Source: Rhodoferax_B ferrireducens_A
Lineage (GTDB): Bacteria; Pseudomonadota; Gammaproteobacteria; Burkholderiales; Burkholderiaceae_C
Reading direction: 5' to 3'
DNA: 64,000 nt
Assembly: GCF_031458075.1 (NCBI RefSeq)
Contig: NZ_JAVDXT010000008.1
Location: 3,541-67,540, forward strand
Positions within the stretch are counted from its first letter, which is position 1. Every line of letters starts with the position of its first letter. Both the position numbers and the translations under genes were made by a program. The notes under the pieces are model-generated. The model saw only the letters and a program-made list of their open reading frames with translations. It ran no database searches and had not been told where the DNA came from. Below are positions 42,576-50,742 of this stretch, in pieces.

Positions 42576-43184
42576 ATGGCAACTGCAAAAAAACCGGCCG
42601 CAAAAAAGGCCGTTCCAGCAAAGAAAGCGGCTCCCGTAAAGGCTGCCGCAGCAAAGAAAGTAGCTCCGGCTAAACCCGTCGCAAAGAAGGCTGCCCCCGT
42701 CAAAGCAGCTCCCGCCAAGAAGGCAGCGCCTGTTAAAGCCGCCGCTGTAAAGGCTGCTCCCGCGAAAAAAGCTGCTCCGGCCAAGAAAGCCGTCGCAGTG
42801 AAAGCCGCTCCAGCCAAGAAAGCAGCAGTCAAAGCGGCACCAGCGAAAAAAGCTGCTCCCGCTAAGAAGGCCGCCGCTCCCGCGAAAAAAGCTGCCGCCA
42901 AAGCCGCACCCGTAAAGGCAGCTCCCGCCAAGAAGGCTGCCGCCCCCGCGAAAAAGGCCGCGACCAAAGCTGCAGCACCAGCCAAAAAGGCAGCTCCTGC
43001 CAAGAAGGCTGCAGTTGCAGTGAAGGCCGCTCCTGCCAAAAAAGCTGCTGCTCCCAAGGCCGCTGCAAAAAAGGCAGCCAAAGCCCCAGCCGCAAAGCCT
43101 GCATCGGCTCCAGCCGCAGCATCGGCACAAACCACGCTGAACCCTCAAGCAGCATGGCCATTTCCGACGGCCAGCAAGCCCTGA
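42576..43184 (+). CDS. Histone H1-like Lys/Ala/Pro-rich DNA-binding protein
   Basis: 202 residues made mainly of AAPAKKA/AAPVKAA-type repeats (about 5-185), strongly basic, resembling bacterial histone H1-like proteins (HC1/BpH1/AlgP-type tails). It ends with a non-repetitive LNPQAAWPFPTASKP tail that I recall as conserved in Burkholderiales homologues. The start ATG 42576 is preceded by AAGGAG (about 42565), and TATAAA at 42539 could be a -10. DNA compaction or regulation is inferred from composition. Repeats make length polymorphism likely. A strong terminator follows. Confidence 0.88.
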   Translation: MATAKKPAAKKAVPAKKAAPVKAAAAKKVAPAKPVAKKAAPVKAAPAKKAAPVKAAAVKAAPAKKAAPAKKAVAVKAAPAKKAAVKAAPAKKAAPAKKAAAPAKKAAAKAAPVKAAPAKKAAAPAKKAATKAAAPAKKAAPAKKAAVAVKAAPAKKAAAPKAAAKKAAKAPAAKPASAPAAASAQTTLNPQAAWPFPTASKP

Positions 43185-43206
43185 CCGGACGACTGCGCTC
43201 CGTATC

Positions 43207-43239
43207 AGGCCTGGCATCGCAAGATGCCAGGCCTTTTTT
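43207..43239 (+). terminator. Intrinsic terminator after the histone-like gene
   Basis: Perfect 12-bp stem AGGCCTGGCATC (43207-43218) / GATGCCAGGCCT (43223-43234), GCAA tetraloop, T6 tail (43234-43239). It separates this transcript from the convergent zinc-ribbon gene. Confidence 0.95.
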
Positions 43240-43244
43240 AATCG

Positions 43245-44273
43245 CTAAGGGTAAAACGCCAGCAAGCGATAGCCCACAACACGGGCCTTCCCAGCCTTAT
43301 CCGTAACGCGCAAATCCACCGACGTCGTCCACTCTCGGCCAGCAAACAAGACCCTGGATGCAGCCCCCAACTCAACGGGCGACAGCACCCGCTTGGATAC
43401 CGCTTGCTCGTCGATATCGGTCAGCACAAATTCGATGGCCGGCATGGCGAGATCCACCCGAGCCTGGTTCTTCAGTACCAAGCTCAAGCGATACGCCTCA
43501 CCATTTTGCAAGCTGCTCAAGGTAGAACTATCAATCACAATGGATTCAATTTCCTGCAGCGGGTCGATGGTGCAACCCAGGGGCTGGCATAAGCCCAGCA
43601 ATCCAGACCGGCTCTCGGGCCAGTTCGCCGCCAAACGATTACGCTGATGGACGACTATCTGCAAACCAAGCAGCACCATCAGCACACAGACGGAACAGAC
43701 TCCCAGCCAATACACCACAGGCTTGGACGCTATCGTGCTCGGCACCTCATCACGGACAAAGGAGTAGGCACCGGCATCAGCAGCGACCTGAGGAGGCTCT
43801 GACTCCACATCCTCGTCAGGGCTTGGAATATCTTCCTCTGCACTGACGGCCACATCTACGCCAGCTATGTCCTCCGCTAAAAGCAACTCCGACTCCGAAT
43901 CGACCGGGATGTCCAGCTCTGAAATGGCTTCTGGCGGCGGAGACGGTGCAGCGTTCCACACGGCCAACTCAGGCTCTGGCGGCACAGGTATTTCTGTGAA
44001 AACCGTAAGTTCTGGCGCTAACTCCGGCGAATCCGCCATGGGCTCAGGCGCGGGCTCAGGTATATATGCGGGAGCATCTGGCTCTGCAGGCTCCGGCACA
44101 GTATCTGCAGCATAGACGTTGTGGTGTTCCGCGTCGCTTTGCTGCAAATCACCCGATGCATCGAAAATCTCGGCACAGTGTCCGCAGCGAACCCAACCCT
44201 CCGAAATGCGCAACTGATCGGGGACGACCTTGAACAGCGTCCCACACACCGGGCAACGGGTGATCAATGCCAT
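43245..44273 (-). CDS. Zinc-ribbon / DUF3426 membrane protein
   Basis: 342 residues. The N-terminal zinc ribbon MALITRCPVCGTLFKVVPDQ carries two CxxC pairs (CPVC, CGHC at about 8-34). A long acidic Pro/Glu-rich low-complexity region (about 55-175) is followed by one transmembrane helix (about 186-208, VYWLGVCSVCVLMVLLGLQI) and a C-terminal periplasmic DUF3426 domain ending VVGYRLLAFYP. In betaproteobacteria it commonly follows prmA, as here (39 bp downstream of prmA). The function is unknown; it looks MJ0042-like at the N terminus. Confidence 0.85.
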   Translation of the reverse strand: MALITRCPVCGTLFKVVPDQLRISEGWVRCGHCAEIFDASGDLQQSDAEHHNVYAADTVPEPAEPDAPAYIPEPAPEPMADSPELAPELTVFTEIPVPPEPELAVWNAAPSPPPEAISELDIPVDSESELLLAEDIAGVDVAVSAEEDIPSPDEDVESEPPQVAADAGAYSFVRDEVPSTIASKPVVYWLGVCSVCVLMVLLGLQIVVHQRNRLAANWPESRSGLLGLCQPLGCTIDPLQEIESIVIDSSTLSSLQNGEAYRLSLVLKNQARVDLAMPAIEFVLTDIDEQAVSKRVLSPVELGAASRVLFAGREWTTSVDLRVTDKAGKARVVGYRLLAFYP

Positions 44274-44312
44274 GGGCTATCGTGGTGGTTCAAGCCGGAC
44301 ATGACAAGCGCC

Positions 44313-45197
44313 CTATAACTGGGCCGTCATCAGTACCCAGCCATCTTCGCGATCGGCTACGTCCAGCGTAGCCCAGGGCGCATAGGCGGATTTCAGTTCG
44401 TCCACCTGGCGCTCCAGAATACCGGCCAAGACCAAGCTACCGCCAGGCGCAACATGCGCGCACAGCAATGGCGCCAGCACTTTCAACGGCGTGGCCAAAA
44501 TATTGGCCAGCACCGTCTGATAGCCGCCCACAGCCTTGTCTGGCAAACCCGACTTGAGCTGCACCTGGTTGGCCTCGGCGTTAAGCAAGGTGGACTGCAC
44601 GGCCGCTTCGTCGATATCCACTGCATCGATATCCGTAGCGCCGTATTTGGCAGCCCCAATCGCCAAAATACCCGAACCGCAACCGTAGTCGAGCACCCGC
44701 GCGAGGCTGTTGGCACCCTGCCGGGCAATCCAGCGCAAGCACATGCGGGTCGTGGGGTGTGTGCCCGTGCCAAAAGCCAGACCCGGGTCCAACCGGATGA
44801 CCCTGGTCGCCTGGGCAGGAGGTTCATGCCAGGTGGGAACAATCCAGAAATCGGCGGTAATCTCCACCGGCGCAAACTGCGATTGGGTCAACCGCACCCA
44901 GTCTTGCTCGGGCACCACGGAAAGCCCCAGCACATCACAGCCGGCAAAAAAATCCTGCAGCTTGAGCACCGCCAGCGCGTCCTGGGCCAAGTCTTCGGAT
45001 GCAAATAGCGCCTGGATACGCGAACGCTGCCAACCGTCTTGCGGCGGCGGCATACCAGGCTCGCCAAACAAGGCTTGCTCGGCATCGGTCTGCGCATCTG
45101 CGTCTTCCACGCTGACACTCAGGGCATCCAAGGCATCCAGCGCATCGCTGAGTGTCTCGACCCTGTCTTGCGGGCACATCAGGCTGATTTCAAACAT
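44313..45197 (-). CDS. prmA: Ribosomal protein L11 methyltransferase PrmA
   Basis: SAM-dependent trimethylation of L11. From ATG 45197 the product has 294 residues, starting MFEISLMCPQDRVETLSDAL. The substrate-recognition domain is about 1-100. The methyltransferase core carries GLAFGTGTHPTTRMCLRW, the SAM motif VLDYGCGSGILAIGAAKYGA, VDIDEAAVQSTLLNAEAN and LANILATPLKVLAP. It lies 13 bp downstream of accC and upstream of the DUF3426 gene, an arrangement conserved in Burkholderiales. Confidence 0.96.
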   Translation of the reverse strand: MFEISLMCPQDRVETLSDALDALDALSVSVEDADAQTDAEQALFGEPGMPPPQDGWQRSRIQALFASEDLAQDALAVLKLQDFFAGCDVLGLSVVPEQDWVRLTQSQFAPVEITADFWIVPTWHEPPAQATRVIRLDPGLAFGTGTHPTTRMCLRWIARQGANSLARVLDYGCGSGILAIGAAKYGATDIDAVDIDEAAVQSTLLNAEANQVQLKSGLPDKAVGGYQTVLANILATPLKVLAPLLCAHVAPGGSLVLAGILERQVDELKSAYAPWATLDVADREDGWVLMTAQL

Positions 45198-45210
45198 GTG
45201 CGACGCGCTC

Positions 45211-46560
45211 TTAACGTTTGTGCTGCGAGAGCCACTCTTCCAGATAATGGATGTTGGTGCCCCCCGCCATGAACTTGGCATCGACCATCAACTCACGGTG
45301 CAGCGGGATATTGGTGTTGATACCCTCGATCACCGTCTCCAGCAACGCGGTGCGCATGCGCGCCATGGCTTGCTCACGCGTATCGCCGTGGACGATGATC
45401 TTGCCGACCATGGAGTCGTAATTCGGCGGCACGTAGTAATTGGTATAGACATGCGAGTCGACCCGCACTCCAGGGCCACCCGGTGGGTGCCACATCGTGA
45501 TGCGGCCCGGCGACGGCGTAAATTTATACGGATCTTCCGCATTCACACGGCACTCGATCGCATGGCCATTGATGGTGATCTGACGTTGCGCAAACGGCAG
45601 CTTCTCGCCTGCAGCCACCATGATCTGGGTCCGCACGATATCCACGCCGGTGATCAATTCCGTCACCGGATGCTCGACCTGCACACGGGTGTTCATTTCA
45701 ATGAAGTAGAACTCGCCGTTTTCATACAGGAACTCAAACGTGCCCGCGCCGCGGTAGCCGATTTTCTTGCAGGCTGCAGCGCAGCGTTCGCCGATACGTT
45801 CGATCAGCTTGCGTGGAATGCCTGGCGCAGGCGCTTCTTCCAGCACCTTCTGGTGGCGGCGCTGCATCGAGCAGTCGCGCTCACCCAGGTACACCACGTT
45901 CTTAAATTTGTCGGCCAGAATCTGGATTTCGATGTGGCGCGGATTCTGGAGGTACTTCTCCATATAGACCGCACCGTTACCGAATGCCGCCTTGGCCTCG
46001 GCCTTGGTCATTTGCACGGCATTGATCAGCGCCGCTTCGGTATGCACCACGCGCATGCCACGGCCGCCGCCGCCGCCGGCGGCTTTGATAATCACCGGAT
46101 AGCCGACAGCCTTGGCCGTGCGCCGGATGGTTGCCGCATCGTCCGGCAATTCGCCGTCCGAGCCCGGCACACAGGGCACACCAGCCTTGATCATGGCCTG
46201 CTTGGCCGACACCTTGTCGCCCATCATGCGGATGTTCTCGGGCGTAGGGCCGATGAACTGGAAGCCGCTCTTTTCCACGCGCTCGGCAAAATCCGCGTTT
46301 TCGCTCAGGAAACCGTAGCCAGGGTGGATGGCTTCCGCATCCGTCACCTCTGCCGCGGAAATCAGCGCAGGCATATTCAGGTAACTCAAACCCGATGGGG
46401 CGGGGCCGATACACACGGCTTCGTCCGCCAATTTGACGTACTTGGCTTCGCGGTCAGCCTCGGAATACACCATGACCGCCTTGATACCCATCTCGCGGCA
46501 AGCCCGCTGGATACGCAGGGCAATCTCGCCTCGATTTGCTACCAGTATTTTTTTAAACAT
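45211..46560 (-). CDS. accC: Acetyl-CoA carboxylase, biotin carboxylase subunit
   Basis: Carboxylates the biotin on AccB with ATP and bicarbonate, the first step of fatty acid synthesis. It has 449 residues. MFKKILVANRGEIALRIQRA, IHPGYGFLSENADFAERVEK, the Gly-rich ATP loop KAAGGGGGRGMRVV, GERDCSMQRRHQKVLEEAPA, FIEMNTRVQVEHPVTE and the catalytic Arg in ECRVNAEDPYKFTPSPG are all present. It follows accB by 21 bp. Confidence 0.98.
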   Translation of the reverse strand: MFKKILVANRGEIALRIQRACREMGIKAVMVYSEADREAKYVKLADEAVCIGPAPSGLSYLNMPALISAAEVTDAEAIHPGYGFLSENADFAERVEKSGFQFIGPTPENIRMMGDKVSAKQAMIKAGVPCVPGSDGELPDDAATIRRTAKAVGYPVIIKAAGGGGGRGMRVVHTEAALINAVQMTKAEAKAAFGNGAVYMEKYLQNPRHIEIQILADKFKNVVYLGERDCSMQRRHQKVLEEAPAPGIPRKLIERIGERCAAACKKIGYRGAGTFEFLYENGEFYFIEMNTRVQVEHPVTELITGVDIVRTQIMVAAGEKLPFAQRQITINGHAIECRVNAEDPYKFTPSPGRITMWHPPGGPGVRVDSHVYTNYYVPPNYDSMVGKIIVHGDTREQAMARMRTALLETVIEGINTNIPLHRELMVDAKFMAGGTNIHYLEEWLSQHKR

Positions 46561-46581
46561 GCGCCACCAAACTCTGTGGGT

Positions 46582-47037
46582 TCACTCAATCACGAACAAG
46601 GGCTGGCCGTATTCCACAGCCTGGCCGTTTTCACACAGCATCTGCACCACGGTACCGGCCTTGTCGGCTTCGATTTCATTCAAGATCTTCATCGCTTCGA
46701 TGATGCAGATGGTCTCGCCTTCCTTGACCTGGCTGCCCACTTCGACAAAAGCCTTGGCGCCGGGACTGGACGAACGGTAGAACGTGCCCACCATCGGGGA
46801 CTTGACCACATGGCCCGTAGGAGCCTCTACAGCCGGTGCAGCCACTGGCGCAGCTGCAGCCTGGGCGGCCACATCGACCACGGGCGCGGCCATCATGGCC
46901 GGCGGTGCGGCCTGGTACACCATGGCACCACCGCCTTTGACGATGCGTACCTTGCCTTCAGCTTCGGTAATTTCGAGTTCCGACACGTTGGAATCAGACA
47001 CCAAGTCGATCAACGTTTTGAGTTTGCGCAAATCCAT
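46582..47037 (-). CDS. accB: Acetyl-CoA carboxylase, biotin carboxyl carrier protein
   Basis: A 151-residue BCCP from ATG 47037, preceded by a strong GGAGG. The N-terminal dimerisation segment MDLRKLKTLIDLVSDSNVSE is followed by an Ala/Pro-rich linker (about 42-74). The biotinyl domain carries the acceptor Lys117 in IIEAMKILNEIEA. A slightly longer in-frame start lacks homology. It forms an operon with accC and probably prmA. Upstream lies a TlpA-like gene on the same strand with a 137-bp gap that likely holds the acc promoter. Confidence 0.97.
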   Translation of the reverse strand: MDLRKLKTLIDLVSDSNVSELEITEAEGKVRIVKGGGAMVYQAAPPAMMAAPVVDVAAQAAAAPVAAPAVEAPTGHVVKSPMVGTFYRSSSPGAKAFVEVGSQVKEGETICIIEAMKILNEIEADKAGTVVQMLCENGQAVEYGQPLFVIE

Positions 47038-47174
47038 AAAACCTCCAGCCACGACCAACCAAAAAGAGGTGGAATCTACCTCAATTCCGTCGAACGGTCG
47101 CTTATTTCTTGTATTTCATTTGTAAATCACCTTCCAAAGCCGCTGTCAAAAGGGCGTGGAAAGGATCAAACTGC

Positions 47175-47723
47175 CTATTTCAAGGCGGTCCAGACCTGCA
47201 AGTCGGCCGCGCTTAGCTTGCCCATTTTACGATGAAGCACTGCGCCGCTAGCACCCAGCACGACGGTAAAAGGCAGGCCGCCGGTCAGATTACCCAGGGA
47301 GCGCCCGAGCTCGGTACCGCCCAGACCGGCCATCCCGACCGGAAAACTCACCGGTGTCTTCTGCAGAAAGCCCTGTACTGCAGGCAATTGGTCGACCGCC
47401 AAGCCCACCACTTGCCAGCCGTTGGCCGCATGTTCCTTGAAGAAGCGGTCAATCAAAGGCAGCTCTTCGACGCAAGGCGGGCACCAGGTAGCCCAGAAGT
47501 TCAGCAGCACCGGTCGCCCGCGAAAAGCCTGCATTTCCAGCGGGACACCGGTCGGACTGTCCAGGCGCAGGCGCCAAAGCGCCTCTTCGGCATCGGCCAG
47601 CACCGGGCCAGGCCGGTAATGCCACCAAGCCAAGCCCGCACCGGCCAGTCCGGCAGTGGCGGCCACGGCAGCCAGGAGGCGGCGGCGCTGGAGGGCGGTC
47701 GGAGAAGAAGTAACTGTGTTCAT
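47175..47723 (-). CDS. TlpA-family thiol:disulfide oxidoreductase (periplasmic thioredoxin-like)
   Basis: 182 residues. The N terminus has twin arginines (QRRRLLAAVAATAGLAGAGL), a signal/anchor helix at about 15-34 with a possible Tat-like RR. The thioredoxin fold shows the redox motif FWATWCPPCVEELP (Cys81, Cys84) and the cis-Pro region GGLPFTVVLGASGAV. ResA/TlpA/DsbE relatives reduce apocytochrome or copper-protein cysteines; the specific role here is unknown. Its start overlaps the stop of the upstream hypothetical by 4 bp. Confidence 0.88.
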   Translation of the reverse strand: MNTVTSSPTALQRRRLLAAVAATAGLAGAGLAWWHYRPGPVLADAEEALWRLRLDSPTGVPLEMQAFRGRPVLLNFWATWCPPCVEELPLIDRFFKEHAANGWQVVGLAVDQLPAVQGFLQKTPVSFPVGMAGLGGTELGRSLGNLTGGLPFTVVLGASGAVLHRKMGKLSAADLQVWTALK

Positions 47724-48310
47724 GGCGCCGTATCCTGCAGCAATCGGCGCACCGCGGCGATGTCCCCGCGCGGCGTACGGCCTTTGCTGTCAGGCTTTAA
47801 AGCCCCCCGAAGGTCATCCAGGTCATACACCATGAGATGCACACCCACCACCACGTCCAGTTCGGGACTGCGGCTGGCAAAGCTCAGAGCCTCGACCGCG
47901 TCGCCACGAAATCCGGTAATAGTTGTCGGTTCATAGGGCACACGGTGGTCAATCAACGCGATCTCGGCCGACTTGGGGTCATCGCAAAACATCTGGATGC
48001 TGATGTCGGACAAGCGGGTCGCCGTGCCAAACCATACCGCACCGCATAAATGCGGCCGGAAATGGGCCATGCGCTCCATCCAGGTCAGCGCCAGCACCCG
48101 CAATGCCCGCAGCTCTTCGGGCTGGGTGTCGCCGCAGAACAGCTCTATATATTCGCGCACCGCGTCTTCCAGCACGTCATTGCCGGGCAAAGGCGCGCGG
48201 CCCATGCCCAGCTGGGCCACGGCGCGGCGCTTGGCGGGGCCGTATTCCAGCCCTTCCTCCACAACCAAACGGGCGGCGGTTGCGGCAATTTCAGAGGTCA
48301 TTGCATCCAT
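47720..48310 (-). CDS. Conserved hypothetical protein beside mpl
   Basis: 196 residues, soluble, no signal peptide. The N-terminal helix AARLVVEEGLEYGPAKRRAV is followed by LRVLALTWMERMAHFRPHLC, GAVWFGTATRLSDISIQMFC, DDPKSAEIALIDHRVPYEPT and a C-terminal LDDLRGALKPDSKGRTPRGD. I recognise the pattern as a conserved hypothetical of Burkholderiales with a nucleotidyltransferase-like flavour (GTATRLSDI, single Asp), but the function is not established. It is divergent from mpl (64 bp between starts) and translationally coupled to the TlpA-like gene. Confidence 0.75.
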   Translation of the reverse strand: MDAMTSEIAATAARLVVEEGLEYGPAKRRAVAQLGMGRAPLPGNDVLEDAVREYIELFCGDTQPEELRALRVLALTWMERMAHFRPHLCGAVWFGTATRLSDISIQMFCDDPKSAEIALIDHRVPYEPTTITGFRGDAVEALSFASRSPELDVVVGVHLMVYDLDDLRGALKPDSKGRTPRGDIAAVRRLLQDTAP

Positions 48311-48374
48311 GTCCCGGATTTTGCACCTTTTGCCGGCCCGCCCCTGCCCCGGCCCCGCCCTCTAAAATCTGCGC

Positions 48375-49745
48375 ATGCACATTCATATTCTGGGTATTTG
48401 CGGCACCTTCATGGGCGGTTTGGCGGCTTTGGCACGGGAGGCCGGCCACCGTGTCACAGGTTGCGATGCGGGGGTGTATCCGCCCATGAGCGACCAGCTG
48501 CGGGCACTGGACATTGGCCTGATCGAAGGCTTCTCGTCCGACCAATTGGCACTCAAGCCCGATATGTTCGTGGTCGGCAACGTGGTGTCCCGGGCCCGTC
48601 TGGCCGACGGCAGCCCCAAGTTCCCGCTGATGGAAGCGATTCTGGACGCCGGCCTGCCCTACACCAGCGGGCCGCAGTGGCTGGCCGAGCATGTGCTGCA
48701 GGGTCGGCATGTGATGGCTGTGGCCGGTACCCACGGCAAAACCACCACCACCGCGATGCTGGCCTGGATTCTGGAATATGCGGGCCAGCAGCCAGGATTC
48801 TTGGTCGGCGGAGTGCCTTTGAACTTTGGCGTGTCGGCCCGTCTGGGCGCGGGCAGCAGCTTTGTGATCGAGGCGGACGAATACGACACCGCGTTCTTCG
48901 ACAAGCGCAGCAAGTTCGTCCACTACCGCCCGCGCACCGCGGTGCTGAACAACCTGGAATTCGACCACGCCGATATTTTTGACGACCTGGCGGCCATCGA
49001 ACGGCAGTTCCACCATCTGCTGCGTACCGTGCCCGCCACTGGGCGGGTGGTGGTGAACGGCCTGGAGGAAAGCCTGACACGCGTGCTGCACCAGGGCTGC
49101 TGGAGCGAGGTACGCAGCTTTGGCGCCGCCGTCAGCGACTTCACCGCCCGGGGTGAGCCCCACCACTTCGAAGTGCTGCAGCGCGGCGAGCGCGCGGCCA
49201 CGGTGGAATGGGCATTGGGTGGCGTCCACAACCAGCTCAACGCGCTGGCCGCCATCGCCGCAGCCGACCATCTGGGTGTGACGCCGGCCATCGCAGCCCG
49301 CGCTCTCGGCGAATTCCAGAACGTAAAGCGGCGCATGGAAGTGCTCGACACAGTGCGCGGCATCACGGTGTACGACGACTTTGCCCACCACCCGACGGCC
49401 ATCCGCACCACGGTGGACGGCCTGCGCCGCCGCGTCGGCCCCACACAGCGCATCCTGGCGGTCTTCGAGCCGCGCAGCAACACCATGAAACTGGGCGCCA
49501 TGAAGGCCCAGCTGCCCTGGAGCCTGGAGGATGCAGACCTGGCGTTCTGCCATACGGGCGGGCTGGGCTGGGATGCGCGCAGCGCTCTGGAGCCCATGGG
49601 CGCCAGAGCCCAGGTTGCCGACAGCATCGACGCGCTGGTGGACCAGGTGCTGGCAGCCGCAAAGCCGGGCGACCATATTCTCTGCATGAGCAACGGCGGC
49701 TTTGGCGGCATCCACGCCAAGCTGCTGCAGGCACTACAAAAATAG
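48375..49745 (+). CDS. mpl: UDP-N-acetylmuramate:L-alanyl-gamma-D-glutamyl-meso-DAP ligase Mpl
   Basis: A peptidoglycan recycling ligase that joins recovered tripeptide to UDP-MurNAc. It has 456 residues. The N-terminal IHILGICGTFMGGLAALARE, ATP loop AVAGTHGKTTTTAMLAW (about 116-132), FVIEADEYDTAFFDKRSKF, NLEFDHADIFDDL and YDDFAHHPTAI are typical of Mpl rather than MurC. It works in the same recycling route as ampD at 37098. The stop lies inside a dispersed repeat copy that supplies a terminator. Confidence 0.97.
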   Translation: MHIHILGICGTFMGGLAALAREAGHRVTGCDAGVYPPMSDQLRALDIGLIEGFSSDQLALKPDMFVVGNVVSRARLADGSPKFPLMEAILDAGLPYTSGPQWLAEHVLQGRHVMAVAGTHGKTTTTAMLAWILEYAGQQPGFLVGGVPLNFGVSARLGAGSSFVIEADEYDTAFFDKRSKFVHYRPRTAVLNNLEFDHADIFDDLAAIERQFHHLLRTVPATGRVVVNGLEESLTRVLHQGCWSEVRSFGAAVSDFTARGEPHHFEVLQRGERAATVEWALGGVHNQLNALAAIAAADHLGVTPAIAARALGEFQNVKRRMEVLDTVRGITVYDDFAHHPTAIRTTVDGLRRRVGPTQRILAVFEPRSNTMKLGAMKAQLPWSLEDADLAFCHTGGLGWDARSALEPMGARAQVADSIDALVDQVLAAAKPGDHILCMSNGGFGGIHAKLLQALQK

Positions 49746-49787
49746 TAGCTGCTGGCGCTTATGAAATAAGCGCCAGCAGCACTTTTT
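49733..49787 (+). terminator. Dispersed repeat copy G forming the mpl terminator
   Basis: CACTACAAAAATAGTAGCTG is followed by a perfect 15-bp stem GCTGCTGGCGCTTAT (49748-49762) / ATAAGCGCCAGCAGC (49766-49780) with a GAA loop, then T5 at 49783-49787. This copy of the repeat family works as an intrinsic terminator for mpl, whose stop codon (49743-49745) lies in its left arm. Confidence 0.85.
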
Positions 49788-49796
49788 ACTTAAATT

Positions 49797-50720
49797 TCAG
49801 AAGAGCAGGCCACGGTCGGACAACAGCACGTTGGCCGATGGCAACCAGGCCATGTCGCCAGCCGCGGTGGTGATGGCGCCGTCAAAATACAAACCGGCCA
49901 GGTCGCGCGCCAACTGGCCGGGGTTCAAGCCACTTTTTTGCAGCTGCGCCATGCTGGTCGGGCCAGCCGCCAGGGCCTGCAGTACCGTACGCAAAGACTC
50001 TTTCAACCAGGATGGGGGCACCTGGGGCGGTCGCACCAGGCGGATCAATTCGGTGTGGTAGACCGCAGGCAGCAAGTCGACGGCCGAGTGCTGGGCAAAC
50101 TGCCACATCACCTCGACCAAGCCCGCACGCTTGAAGCGCGGCGGCAAGCCGTCGGTCGAAGCTGCGCGCTGCGTCCAACTGGCCTGCTCTAGCTGCACCG
50201 GGCTGGCATCCACACGGTAGTCGACGCGGCGCCGAGGCAGATCCACCACCGCCAGCAGCACCGATTGGTGCACCACCTCATAGACCGCATTCCGCAATCC
50301 GCCCAGGGTCTGGTACAGCAGCGCCCCCAGGAAATACTGGGCCCGCAAGGGCTGCAGCCAGACCTCGAACTTCTTCAACACCATCTGCACCGCACGCTCG
50401 GACTCGGGGTCGAAGGTGGTCAAAGGCTCGATCTCTTGCGAGGCCAGCGGCGTGGTGAAGGCCATCGGGCGATCTACCGCCTCCAGCTGCAGCTGCAGCG
50501 GCGGTGCGGCCCGCCGACTGTCGGGAATCGCCAGCACGCCATCGTCCTGCAACTGGGCAGCCTGGCCACTCACGCACCAGGCATCGGCCTCTTCGAAGCG
50601 GGCCACACGCCAGGCCGGCAGACTGCCCGGCTCATAGGGAAGGAAGCCCAGCAATGCCGCCCTTTGCGGTGGCGAGAGGCCCGCTACCCCTAGCCAAAAT
50701 ATAGGTCGATCCAATGCCAT
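49797..50720 (-). CDS. Hypothetical protein downstream of DAHP synthase
   Basis: 307 residues from ATG 50720, with GGAGG about 8 nt upstream. Soluble, starting MALDRPIFWLGVAGLSPPQR; includes LTTFDPESERAVQMVLKKFE, LGALLYQTLGGLRNAVYEVV and a helical C-terminal half with GPTSMAQLQKSGLNPGQLAR, resembling a winged-helix segment. I do not recognise the family. It follows the DAHP synthase gene by 22 bp and is probably co-transcribed with it, hence under the same attenuator. Confidence 0.7.
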   Translation of the reverse strand: MALDRPIFWLGVAGLSPPQRAALLGFLPYEPGSLPAWRVARFEEADAWCVSGQAAQLQDDGVLAIPDSRRAAPPLQLQLEAVDRPMAFTTPLASQEIEPLTTFDPESERAVQMVLKKFEVWLQPLRAQYFLGALLYQTLGGLRNAVYEVVHQSVLLAVVDLPRRRVDYRVDASPVQLEQASWTQRAASTDGLPPRFKRAGLVEVMWQFAQHSAVDLLPAVYHTELIRLVRPPQVPPSWLKESLRTVLQALAAGPTSMAQLQKSGLNPGQLARDLAGLYFDGAITTAAGDMAWLPSANVLLSDRGLLF

Positions 50721-50742
50721 AGCGTTCCTCCAATGTTGAGGT

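Noticed and set aside
42527..43135. Minus-strand Ala/Gly/Phe-rich open frame of about 200 codons opposite the histone-like gene
   Set aside because: It is a by-product of the repetitive Lys/Ala codons; the plus-strand frame has a ribosome-binding site and a terminator.
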